A stretch of DNA of 6,162 nucleotides from Paludibacteraceae bacterium (GTDB lineage Bacteria > Bacteroidota > Bacteroidia > Bacteroidales > Paludibacteraceae). Positions 1-5,671 of the stretch are shown one piece after another. Where the stretch lies: positions 1-6,162 of the forward strand of contig JAFPLG010000183.1 of NCBI GenBank assembly GCA_017402895.1. The letters run 5' to 3'. Under the pieces are notes generated by a model. That model was not told where the DNA came from. It saw nothing but the letters and a program-made list of their open reading frames with translations, and did no database searches. Position 1 is the first letter of the stretch; each line of letters starts with the position of its first letter. A program made the position numbers and the translations under genes.

Positions 1-120
1 ACCAAGGTTCGTAAGGCTAAGATTGCCCGTGACATTTCGAAGAATATGTCTATCAAGGTTCCTGAGCACAAGATTGCTGCTTTCAAACCGGCAGACGACT
101 TCAACAAAATGGTGCAATAA
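1..120 (+). CDS. HU-family DNA-binding protein, 3' end only
   Basis: The first 120 bases form the last 39 codons and TAA stop of a gene that begins before the window. The translated tail reads TKVRKAKIARDISKN, then MSIKVPEHKIAAFKP, and ends in a short acidic and hydrophobic tail. This matches the C-terminal part of Bacteroidota HU-type proteins, where a basic DNA-binding arm (lysine/arginine-rich, then RxISKN) is followed by an 'I-x-I/V-P-E-H-x-x-x-A-F-K-P' strand-turn and a terminal helix. HU proteins are dimeric nucleoid proteins that bend DNA with little sequence specificity. The N-terminal helices are outside the window, so length and start cannot be judged. It is followed after 48 bp by the small basic protein gene, with no terminator or promoter visible between them, so the two are probably co-transcribed. 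An IHF-like relative is possible, but the tail fits HU better. Confidence 0.85.
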   Translation, partial: TKVRKAKIARDISKNMSIKVPEHKIAAFKPADDFNKMVQ

Positions 121-168
121 GATTCTGAAAAAAATATTATTTAAAAACAACTACTAAAACTCTTTATT

Positions 169-258
169 ATGCCAAACGGAAAGAAGCATAAGAGACATAA
201 GATGTCTACGCACAAGCGTAAAAAACGTCTGCGTAAGAATCGTCATAAGCATAAGTAA
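169..258 (+). CDS. 29-residue basic protein, AURKAIP1/COX24 (mS38-like) family, probable ribosomal protein
   Basis: An ATG at 169 opens a 29-codon frame ending in TAA at 256-258. Twenty of the 29 residues are basic (10 Lys, 5 Arg, 5 His). The core HKMSTHKRKKRLRKNRHK is the signature of the short AURKAIP1/COX24 C-terminal domain, whose mitochondrial member mS38 and mycobacterial member bS22 are small-subunit ribosomal proteins. By family knowledge this is probably a small structural protein that threads into ribosomal RNA; that role is inferred, not shown here. The start is supported by an A/T-rich leader with A at -3 and no Shine-Dalgarno sequence, as is usual in Bacteroidota. It lies 48 bp after the HU gene and 114 bp before rng, and a hairpin with a T-run begins 32 nt after its stop. 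Its size means automated annotation often misses it. Confidence 0.8.
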   Translation: MPNGKKHKRHKMSTHKRKKRLRKNRHKHK

Positions 259-290
259 GCCTTAGACGGTTCTCTTTCAGAAAAGTTTCT

Positions 291-350
291 ATGCTTTGTG
301 GCGATAAGCTTGTTTGGGCGCAAACAGGCTTGCTGCAAAGCATTTTTTTT
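291..350 (+). terminator. Two-part hairpin plus T-run in the rng leader (terminator or attenuator)
   Basis: An outer stem pairs ATGCTTTG (291-298) perfectly with CAAAGCAT (336-343). An inner stem pairs AAGCTTGTTT (306-315) with AAACAGGCTT (322-331), ten pairs including one G-U, around the loop GGGCGC. Eight consecutive T (343-350) follow directly. This is the form of an intrinsic terminator. It closes the HU/small-protein transcript but lies only 22 nt before the rng ATG, where no promoter can fit. Read-through or regulated termination would therefore be needed for rng expression, unless a promoter that I did not recognise lies within the hairpin. Confidence 0.7.
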
Positions 351-372
351 ATTGACAAAACAACAAAATCCT

Positions 373-1926
373 ATGAAAAGCGAATTGATTGTCGACGTAC
401 AGCCGCATGAGATTGCTATCGCGCTCACGGAGGATGACCGTTTGCAGGAAATCAACCGAGAGAAGCGCAACGAGGATAACTTTGCGGTAGGTAATATCTA
501 TTACGGCCGCGTCAAGAAAGTGATGCCCGCGTTGAACGCCGTCTTTGTGGATGTAGGTTATGAGAAAGAAGCTTTTCTACACTATTTGGATTTAGGTTCG
601 GAGTTTCGTACTTTCCAATCGTATGTCACCAAGGCGGTTTCCGACCGTCGCAGGGTGCCGCTGCTGGAGAAAACCAAGCGCCAACCCGAGGTGGGCAAGG
701 AAGGAAAAGTAGAAGATGTGTTGAAAGTGGGGGACACCCTCCTGGTGCAGGTTACTAAGGAACCGATCAATACCAAGGGACCCCGTCTGACCGCCGAGAT
801 ATCTATCGCCGGACGCAATATGGTACTCATGCCATTGTCCGACGGCGTTATGGTCAGCCAGAAAATCAAACGCGAGAGCGAACGCTCCCGACTCAAGCAA
901 CTCATCGGTTCGATCAAGCCCCACGGCTTCGGTGTTATCGTTCGTACGGTGGCCGAAGACAAACGCGTGGCTGAACTCGATTCCGAGTTGCGACTGCTGG
1001 TCGAGCGCTGGCACGAAATGGTCAAGACACTCCAACAAAAAGAACCAGTTAGCCTGGTCAGTGAGGAGATAGGCCGTACGATAGGTATCGTACGCGATAT
1101 GCTTTCTCCCAGTTTTACCAGCATACAAGTCAACGACGAGAGCATCTACGAGGAGGTGAAACAATACCTTACATTGATTGCACCCGAGAGCGCCAAGATC
1201 GTTAAACTGTACAAGGGCAAGCAACCCATCTTCGACAAATACGACATCACACGACAGATGAAGACCGGTCTCGGTCGCACTGTTGGATTCAAACACGGCG
1301 GATATCTGATCATTGATCGCACAGAAGCCCTGTTCTCCATCGATGTCAATTCCGGTAGCAAAAAACTATACGAAGATCAGGAAGAGAACGCATTCCAGTA
1401 CAACATGGCAGCGGCCGATGAGATCGTTCATCAGCTCCGCCTACGTGATATAGGAGGAATCATTATCATCGATTTCATCGATATGGATTCCAAGGAGCAC
1501 CAGCAACAGTTGTACGAGCATATGCGCGAACTGATGAGTCGCGACCGAGCCAAACACAACATCTTACCTCTCAGCAAGTTCGGACTGATGCAGATCACCC
1601 GCCAACGCGTGCGCCCGGCGGTGGAAGTGGAAGTGATGGAGACCTGTCCGACATGCGGAGGAAAAGGAAAAATACAACCCTCAATCCTGTTCACCGAACA
1701 ACTGGAAGAGGAGTTGTCACAAATGGTAGCACAACACGGACGAGGCATCCGTTTGCACCTACACCCCTACGTCTATGCCTATGTTTGTCGAGGATGGCTC
1801 CATAGCCTCCGTCGAAAATGGCTACTCAAGTACGGTGTGCGGGTCATGGAGAACCAAAGCCTGGGAATGCTACAGACATTGTTCTATGACGCCCGAGGAA
1901 ATCAACTGCTCCCCGAGTCCAAATAG
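373..1926 (+). CDS. rng: Ribonuclease G (RNase E/G family endoribonuclease)
   Basis: This 517-residue protein cleaves single-stranded RNA with 5'-monophosphate preference and acts in rRNA maturation and mRNA decay in the cytoplasm. The N-terminus MKSELIVDVQ is the conserved first strand of the family. An S1 RNA-binding domain follows at about residues 38-140 (VGNIYYGRVKKVMPALNAVF, then VGYEKEAFLHYLDLG). The 5'-sensor/RNase H-like region leads to the DNase I-like catalytic core, with the two Mg-binding aspartates at D324 (FSIDVNSG) and D367 (IIIIDFIDMD). The Zn-link CPTCGGKGK holds C425 and C428, which join two subunits through one zinc. The length fits RNase G and there is no long C-terminal degradosome scaffold as in E. 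coli RNase E. An upstream in-frame ATG at 298 exists but lies inside the leader hairpin and adds 25 non-conserved residues, so 373 is chosen. A bidirectional terminator follows the stop. Confidence 0.96.
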   Translation: MKSELIVDVQPHEIAIALTEDDRLQEINREKRNEDNFAVGNIYYGRVKKVMPALNAVFVDVGYEKEAFLHYLDLGSEFRTFQSYVTKAVSDRRRVPLLEKTKRQPEVGKEGKVEDVLKVGDTLLVQVTKEPINTKGPRLTAEISIAGRNMVLMPLSDGVMVSQKIKRESERSRLKQLIGSIKPHGFGVIVRTVAEDKRVAELDSELRLLVERWHEMVKTLQQKEPVSLVSEEIGRTIGIVRDMLSPSFTSIQVNDESIYEEVKQYLTLIAPESAKIVKLYKGKQPIFDKYDITRQMKTGLGRTVGFKHGGYLIIDRTEALFSIDVNSGSKKLYEDQEENAFQYNMAAADEIVHQLRLRDIGGIIIIDFIDMDSKEHQQQLYEHMRELMSRDRAKHNILPLSKFGLMQITRQRVRPAVEVEVMETCPTCGGKGKIQPSILFTEQLEEELSQMVAQHGRGIRLHLHPYVYAYVCRGWLHSLRRKWLLKYGVRVMENQSLGMLQTLFYDARGNQLLPESK

Positions 1927-1941
1927 TAAGAAAAGTCGCAA

Positions 1942-1975
1942 AAAAAGAGCCCGTCATTCCTGACGAGCTCTTTTT
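1942..1975. terminator. Bidirectional intrinsic terminator between convergent genes
   Basis: A 15-bp stem pairs 1942-1956 with 1961-1975 around the loop TTCC, with a single C-A mismatch. The core is GAGC/GCTC and CGTCA/TGACG. On the plus strand it ends in five T and then ATT. On the minus strand the A-run at 1940-1946 gives seven U. It sits 15 nt after the rng stop and about 30 nt beyond the stop of the minus-strand RNR-like gene, so it can end both transcripts. Confidence 0.87.
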
Positions 1976-1980
1976 ATTAA

Positions 1981-2012
1981 CTAGACTTCTAGACATCTAG
2001 AATTCTAGACTT
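1981..2012. repeat. Tandem 8-bp repeat, four units, containing CTAG
   Basis: Four back-to-back octamers start at 1981, 1989, 1997 and 2005: CTAGACTT, CTAGACAT, CTAGAATT and CTAGACTT. CTAG is kept in every unit. The fourth unit is the end of the minus-strand RNR-like gene: its TAG stop (2007-2005) and last valine codon come from this unit. The others lie in the 3' spacer, between that stop and the shared terminator. Unit-number changes would not alter the protein, because the stop is in the unit nearest the gene. Confidence 0.85.
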
Positions 2013-2502
2013 CTTCCGCCGTTTCTTCGGCCGTCGCTCCCGGCACATAGCGCTTCAGTACGCGCGCCACACCGGTCGTCCAGCTGTTGATCGAGTCGTT
2101 GTCCATCTGCAGACCGCTGATCATCTTCACCACTTGGTCTATCGGCATGCCGTAACGCAGCACACCGCTTATCAAGCGGGCGTAGTTCCAGAACTCGCGG
2201 TCGAACTTATAACTCAGTCCCTCTACCGTCGTCTTGAAGCCGCGGGTGTTGACAAACTGAAAGTCATAGCGCTTCTGACCGTCCGGTTGCACCACCTTGA
2301 TGATCTTGCCGTGTGTCACGCTCTTGGGCAACGCAATACCCATCTCGTCATCGGCCAGTCCGGTGAATATCTCATACGGACGACCGTCCTTCATGCCCAC
2401 AAAGGCAATCCACTTGTCCTTCTGGTTCTGAAAGCGCACTACGTCACATTCCAGTTCCGTTGGCCGCTTCAGCAATGTCTGTACATCTTGCGTATTATCC
2501 AT
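2005..2502 (-). CDS. Stand-alone C-terminal (TSCPD-type) module of class II ribonucleotide reductase
   Basis: The 165-residue product is homologous to the region near the C-terminus of adenosylcobalamin-dependent ribonucleotide reductase (NrdJ). The recognisable stretches are LKRPTELECDVVRFQN (11-26), KWIAFVGMKDGRPYEIFTG (30-48), KRYDFQF (77-83), the helical block EFWNYARLISGVLRYGMP (103-120) and INSWTTGVARVLKRYVPG (138-155). It starts almost exactly at the module boundary, so it looks like a dedicated gene and not decay debris. It lacks the radical-generating barrel and also the Cys-rich tail that normally follows in NrdJ; its only cysteine is C19. It cannot reduce ribonucleotides alone. An accessory role like that of the split NrdJb subunit in Pseudomonas is possible but inferred. 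It is the last gene of the minus-strand block, 33 bp after the thioesterase stop, with a heptamer array as its leader. The C-terminal ATAEETAEEV tail is low-complexity and acidic. Confidence 0.85.
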   Translation of the reverse strand: MDNTQDVQTLLKRPTELECDVVRFQNQKDKWIAFVGMKDGRPYEIFTGLADDEMGIALPKSVTHGKIIKVVQPDGQKRYDFQFVNTRGFKTTVEGLSYKFDREFWNYARLISGVLRYGMPIDQVVKMISGLQMDNDSINSWTTGVARVLKRYVPGATAEETAEEV

Positions 2503-2506
2503 AATC

Positions 2507-2541
2507 TATAACCTTTAGCCTATAACCATTAGCCTTTAGCC
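2507..2541 (-). repeat. Heptamer array (5 x 7 bp, GGYTAWA type) filling the spacer between two genes
   Basis: Read on the minus strand from 2541 down to 2507, five tandem heptamers are present: GGCTAAA twice, GGCTAAT once, GGTTATA twice. The first unit contains the last glycine codon and TAA stop of the thioesterase. The last unit ends 4 nt before the ATG of the RNR-like gene. The whole spacer is therefore built from the repeat. Related arrays with G in place of several T occur inside the peptidase gene. Confidence 0.85.
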
Positions 2542-3264
2542 ATTAATTGTCAGCTTCGCCGAGCAACTCGTCTCTCCGTACCGGTTCTTCTGCTGGTACT
2601 GTACGCCGTCGTCGGTCAGCAGATAGTTGGTGGTCAGTTCCTCACCGGCTGTGATCTCGCGCTGGTAGTTGATATCCAGTCGTACGCGACGATCGTAGTA
2701 GTCGGGTAGGTACGTATCCATCATCACGCGCAGGTAGTTGCAGCTGTTGCAATGGCGGTTGTAGTCCAGGTCCGAGTAGCATATCGTATAGTTTCTCTTT
2801 CCTGTCGGTTCCGGAATCGTTGTCATCCGCACGCGGTCCATCTCCAGCACTTCGCCATCTACGGCGTCCGCAAAGATCGGATCGTCGAAGCAGTTCACTA
2901 TCTCGCGTTTCTCCAGGTCCAGCACGGCCCACACACTCTTGCACGTTCCAATAAGCCGTTTCTCGCCATTCTCGGCCTTGAGCCAGATGCGGAAGTCACG
3001 CGTACTGAGCATATGGACGTTCTGCTCGATCCATGTCTCGAAGACCAGGTGTTCGTTGTGCGTCGGCAGATAGTCCATCTCCACCGACAGACGGGTCAGT
3101 ATCCATGTCAGTCCACGCGGGTGGAGCACCTGAATACCAAATCCCAGGTCATCGGCCACCGTTCCTGCCACTTCCAGCAGGTAGTTCTCCAGGTTGTGCA
3201 GACGCAGCCGTTTCCGGTCGTCCACCTCCTGGTACTTCACCTCATATTCGTAGTAGTATTTCAT
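2536..3264 (-). CDS. Acyl-ACP thioesterase (FatA/FatB-like, double hotdog)
   Basis: This 242-residue protein belongs to the bacterial acyl-ACP thioesterase family (related to plant FatA/FatB), which hydrolyses acyl-ACP to free fatty acid in the cytoplasm. The length fits the family. The first hotdog domain carries YLLEVAGTVADDLGFGI (28-44) and TWILTRLSVEMDYLP (53-67), then FETWIE and a STRDFRIW strand, and C108-KSVWAVLDL. The second hotdog starts with YSDLDYNRHCN; D167, N169, H171 and N173 make the D-x-N-x-H-x-N motif that contains the catalytic Asn and His. The start at 3264 (MKYYYEYEVKYQEVD) gives the usual short first strand. It follows the peptidase after 63 bp without a visible promoter, so it is probably co-transcribed. 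The stop codon lies inside the heptamer repeat, giving the C-terminus ...KLTING. Chain-length preference cannot be read from the sequence. Confidence 0.92.
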   Translation of the reverse strand: MKYYYEYEVKYQEVDDRKRLRLHNLENYLLEVAGTVADDLGFGIQVLHPRGLTWILTRLSVEMDYLPTHNEHLVFETWIEQNVHMLSTRDFRIWLKAENGEKRLIGTCKSVWAVLDLEKREIVNCFDDPIFADAVDGEVLEMDRVRMTTIPEPTGKRNYTICYSDLDYNRHCNSCNYLRVMMDTYLPDYYDRRVRLDINYQREITAGEELTTNYLLTDDGVQYQQKNRYGETSCSAKLTING

Positions 3265-3266
3265 TA

Positions 3267-3310
3267 GTCTTTGTTCTTTTAGCGAATGAAGTGAGCGGTC
3301 TTTGTTCTTT
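3267..3310. repeat. 13-bp direct repeat flanking a 18-bp segment in the peptidase-thioesterase spacer
   Basis: GTCTTTGTTCTTT occurs at 3267-3279 and again, identically, at 3298-3310 (plus-strand reading), a 31-bp offset. The minus-strand form AAAGAACAAAGAC ends two bases before the thioesterase ATG, so one copy serves as its A-rich translation leader. A GGCC-TGC-GGCC inverted repeat lies next to the other copy, near 3312-3325. I see no promoter match in this spacer. Confidence 0.7.
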
Positions 3311-3327
3311 CAGGCCGCAGGCCGGTC

Positions 3328-5460
3328 TCATTCTTTCAGCCACCTATCCAGCCACTCGAAGAACGTCCTCTGCCATAATATACCGTTCTGCGGACTCAGC
3401 ACCCAGTGGTTCTCATCCGGGAAGATGAGTAGTTCAGCCGGTACGCCACGCATCTTAGCAGCATCAAAGGCCGCCATGGCTTGGTTGGCCAGGATGCGAT
3501 AGTCTTTCTCGCCGTGGATACATAGTATAGGTGTGTCCCAACGGTCCACAAACCGGTGCGGGCTGTTTTGGTACGTACGTTGTGCCACCGGGTTCTGTTT
3601 CTCCCAGTAGGCGCCTCCCATATCCCAGTTGGCGAACCATTTCTCTTCGGTCTCCAGATATTGCATCTCCAGGTTGAAGATGCCGTCGTGCGCGATGAAT
3701 GCCTTGAATCGCTTATTGTGGTTTCCGGCCAGCCAATAGACGCTGTATCCGCCGAACGAGGCACCAACGCATCCCAGATGGTCTTGGTCTACAAACGGCT
3801 GTGTCTTAAACTGGTCGATGGCCGAGAGCAGGTCGCGCATACATTGTCCGCTGTAGTCACCGCTTATCTGCTCGTTCCACTGCTTGCCGAAGCCCGGCAG
3901 TCCGCGTCTATTAGGCGCCACGATGATATAGTCGTTGGCCGACATCATCATGAAGTTCCATCTGTACGACCAGAACTGGCTCACCGGACTCTGGGGACCT
4001 CCCTCACAGTAGAGCAGAGTAGGATATTTCTTCTCCGGGTCGAACTTAGGCGGATAGATGATCCATGTGAGCATCTGCTTGCCGTCGGTGGTCTTCTGCC
4101 ATATAGGCTCTACGCGCCCCAGTTCTATCTGGTCGTAGATATTATCATTCTCATGGGTTAACTGCACCAATTCCCGTAACCCATCACCTATAACCGGTAA
4201 CCGATATATCTCGTTTGCCTTCTGCATCGAGTGGCGCAGCACATATACATCCTCGCCGCATATATCGCCCAGCACCAGGTCGTGCTGACCTTCGGTCAGT
4301 TTCTGTATCGTGCCGTTCAGGTCTACGCTGTAGAGCTGTATAGTTCCCTCCTTAACGGCCGTGAAGAGCAGGGTGGTGTCGTTCATCCATGCGTATTCAC
4401 TCACGTCGCTATCCAGCGTCTTTGTCAGCCATCGTTGCTCGCCTGTCTTTAGGTTCCGTACCATCAGTCGGTTCTCGTCGCTCTCGTATCCGTCCCTTTC
4501 CATCGACTGCCATGCGATCCACTCTCCATTCGGCGAGTAGCTCGGGTTCTGGTCATAACCCATATTACCTTCCGTCAGGTTTATATCATTATCCTCTAAC
4601 CCTTCGCCATTCGCCAAATAAATGTCGCTATTCGTGCTGATGGCATATTCCAGTCCGGTCTTCTTGCGGCAGGTATAGGCTATCTCCTTGTTGTTCGGAT
4701 TCCATGCCAACTGCTCTACGCCGCCGAACGGAAGCATCGGGCACTCATACTTCGTACCTTCCAGCAGGTTCTTTCCGCCGCCTATCTCCACTTCCGACAG
4801 GAACTCGCCCTCAAACTCCAGGTTCATCTCGCATACAAAGGGTTGCGGAGCACTCTCGGTCCACTCGTCCCAGTGCTTGTACATCAGGTCTTCGTGGATA
4901 TGGCCTGTGGCTTTCGGCAGGTCCGGATATTTCTCGGCCGTGGTCTCTACGGTCTTCACTCGTCGAACGAGGATGATCTTATCGCGCTTGGGCGACATGA
5001 GGAATCCCTCGATGTCCTCTTCCGTTCCTTCGCCTTCGGCCTGGATGTCTTTTTTGTTCTGACGCATATAGAGCTTTCCGTCACGCAGATAGGCCAGCAC
5101 GCCGCTGTTGCCTACCCAGGCCGGATCGCTTCCTACGAACTCATCCACCACCTCATTCGCCTCTGACCCTTCGCCTTTCGCCATTATCCGTATCCACCCC
5201 GTGGATCGGTTCTCCTCTACGCTGTAGTAGCGCACGGTATAGGCTACGAGTCCGGTCTCCTGGTCGGCTTTCACTTCGCCGATACGTCCCATGGCCCACA
5301 GCCCTTCCGGGGTCAGTCGTCCGCCTTCTATCTTTATTTCGGGCTTGGTGATAGGCGTCTTGTCTCCTTCTTTGGCTTTGCGTCCTGCGCCTTCACCGGC
5401 ACATCCCGTGCCCAGCATACTGATACATGCCATAATAAGTATAAAAAAGTTTTTTTTCAT
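3328..5460 (-). CDS. S9-family serine dipeptidyl peptidase (DPP5-like), exported, probable lipoprotein
   Basis: The 710-residue product is a prolyl-oligopeptidase-clan (S9) enzyme expected to release dipeptides from oligopeptides in the periplasm; the closest family I recognise is Porphyromonas-type DPP5. The N-terminus MKKNFFILIMACISMLGTGC is a signal peptide with a lipobox-like LGTG-C20, so lipid anchoring is likely but not certain. Residues about 50-455 form a beta-propeller with repeated strands such as NPSYSPNGEWIAW. The alpha/beta hydrolase domain follows from about 465, with GASFGGYS (S568), HGEKDY (D653) and DENHW (H685) as the Ser-Asp-His triad. A longer frame begins at 5496, but that ATG lies inside the -7 promoter box, so 5460 is the start. 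It is the first gene of the minus-strand block. Four propeller hairpins carry in-frame heptamer-derived inserts (described separately). Confidence 0.94.
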   Translation of the reverse strand: MKKNFFILIMACISMLGTGCAGEGAGRKAKEGDKTPITKPEIKIEGGRLTPEGLWAMGRIGEVKADQETGLVAYTVRYYSVEENRSTGWIRIMAKGEGSEANEVVDEFVGSDPAWVGNSGVLAYLRDGKLYMRQNKKDIQAEGEGTEEDIEGFLMSPKRDKIILVRRVKTVETTAEKYPDLPKATGHIHEDLMYKHWDEWTESAPQPFVCEMNLEFEGEFLSEVEIGGGKNLLEGTKYECPMLPFGGVEQLAWNPNNKEIAYTCRKKTGLEYAISTNSDIYLANGEGLEDNDINLTEGNMGYDQNPSYSPNGEWIAWQSMERDGYESDENRLMVRNLKTGEQRWLTKTLDSDVSEYAWMNDTTLLFTAVKEGTIQLYSVDLNGTIQKLTEGQHDLVLGDICGEDVYVLRHSMQKANEIYRLPVIGDGLRELVQLTHENDNIYDQIELGRVEPIWQKTTDGKQMLTWIIYPPKFDPEKKYPTLLYCEGGPQSPVSQFWSYRWNFMMMSANDYIIVAPNRRGLPGFGKQWNEQISGDYSGQCMRDLLSAIDQFKTQPFVDQDHLGCVGASFGGYSVYWLAGNHNKRFKAFIAHDGIFNLEMQYLETEEKWFANWDMGGAYWEKQNPVAQRTYQNSPHRFVDRWDTPILCIHGEKDYRILANQAMAAFDAAKMRGVPAELLIFPDENHWVLSPQNGILWQRTFFEWLDRWLKE
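4175..4202 (-). repeat. In-frame heptamer array B within the peptidase gene (4 units)
   Basis: Reading from 4202 down, the units are GGTTACC, GGTTATA, GGTGATG and GGTTACG, followed by a degenerate fifth unit, GGAATTG. They encode peptide LPVIGDGLRE (about residues 421-430), which lies just before the strand QLTHENDNIYDQ. This is a propeller hairpin position. The unit GGTTATA is identical to one in the intergenic array at 2507-2541. Confidence 0.65.
4588..4615 (-). repeat. In-frame heptamer array C within the peptidase gene (4 units)
   Basis: Reading from 4615 down, the units are GGCGAAT, GGCGAAG, GGTTAGA and GGATAAT. They encode ANGEGLEDN (residues 283-291), between the strand DIYL and the strand DINLTEGN of a propeller blade. 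Over the 23 bases from the first GGC it differs from array D at only two positions, which is too close for chance within one gene. Confidence 0.78.
5028..5041 (-). repeat. Degenerate heptamer pair E within the peptidase gene
   Basis: Reading from 5041 down, GGCCGAA is followed by GGCGAAG and then by weakly related GAACGGA. The encoded peptide QAEGEGTEED (residues 140-149) has the same AxGEGxE pattern and the same reading phase as arrays C and D. The DNA match is weaker, so it counts only as a probable family member. Confidence 0.45.
5155..5189 (-). repeat. In-frame heptamer array D within the peptidase gene (5 units)
   Basis: Reading from 5189 down, five heptamers follow each other: GGATAAT, GGCGAAA, GGCGAAG, GGTCAGA and GGCGAAT. 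They encode IMAKGEGSEANE (residues 92-103), placed after the strand STGWIRIM and before VVDEFVGSDPAWV, where related peptidases have a short turn. The array is 35 bp long, the same as the intergenic one at 2507-2541. Over 23 aligned bases the two differ at five positions, mostly T in the spacer against G in the gene. Confidence 0.8.
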
Positions 5461-5493
5461 AATCGTTTTTTTTGTTGTGTACAAAAAATCGTG

Positions 5494-5525
5494 CAAAATT
5501 ACAAAAATAAATCCATATTTGCAAA
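5494..5525 (-). promoter_or_regulatory. Bacteroides-type promoter for the peptidase block
   Basis: On the minus strand, TTTG (5525-5522) followed by C forms the -33 element. After 20 nt comes TAATTTTG (5501-5494), an exact TAnnTTTG -7 element. Transcription would begin near 5488, giving a leader of about 28 nt before the ATG at 5460. This placement excludes the upstream ATG at 5496 as the start. It is the only good promoter match found for the three minus-strand genes. Confidence 0.82.
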
Positions 5526-5671
5526 CAAAATCTCCTTTATGGACAAAAATTATTATTTTTGCCCACTCTGTTTTTCAATTTATCTTTATTTTTATCGGTG
5601 TGCTCGAAAGCCCCCCATTGGCATTCTGCTTTATATGGCTTAACGCGAGCTGTCCAGAGCAAGGATATATG

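Noticed and set aside
592..1296. Long minus-strand open frames opposite rng
   Set aside because: They are antisense shadows of the rng codons; the plus-strand protein shows all RNase G motifs.
2752..3428. Plus-strand open frames opposite the thioesterase gene and its upstream spacer
   Set aside because: They have no recognisable motifs and overlap a complete thioesterase with a catalytic D-x-N-x-H-x-N motif on the other strand.
3328..5496. Longer peptidase frame starting at 5496
   Set aside because: The extra 12 residues precede a good signal peptide, and the 5496 ATG overlaps the -7 promoter box, so it would not be in the mRNA.
5554..5561. TATTTTTG, an exact TAnnTTTG -7 match on the plus strand
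   Set aside because: No TTG/TTTG element lies about 20 bp upstream, the region is T-rich so a match is likely by chance, and there is no obvious transcript to serve.
5600..5665. Possible structured small RNA or tRNA fragment around GCTCG...CGAGC and AAGCC...GGCTT
   Set aside because: Only two five-base stems with a large loop are possible, there is no tRNA-like T or anticodon arm, and no good promoter or terminator frames it.
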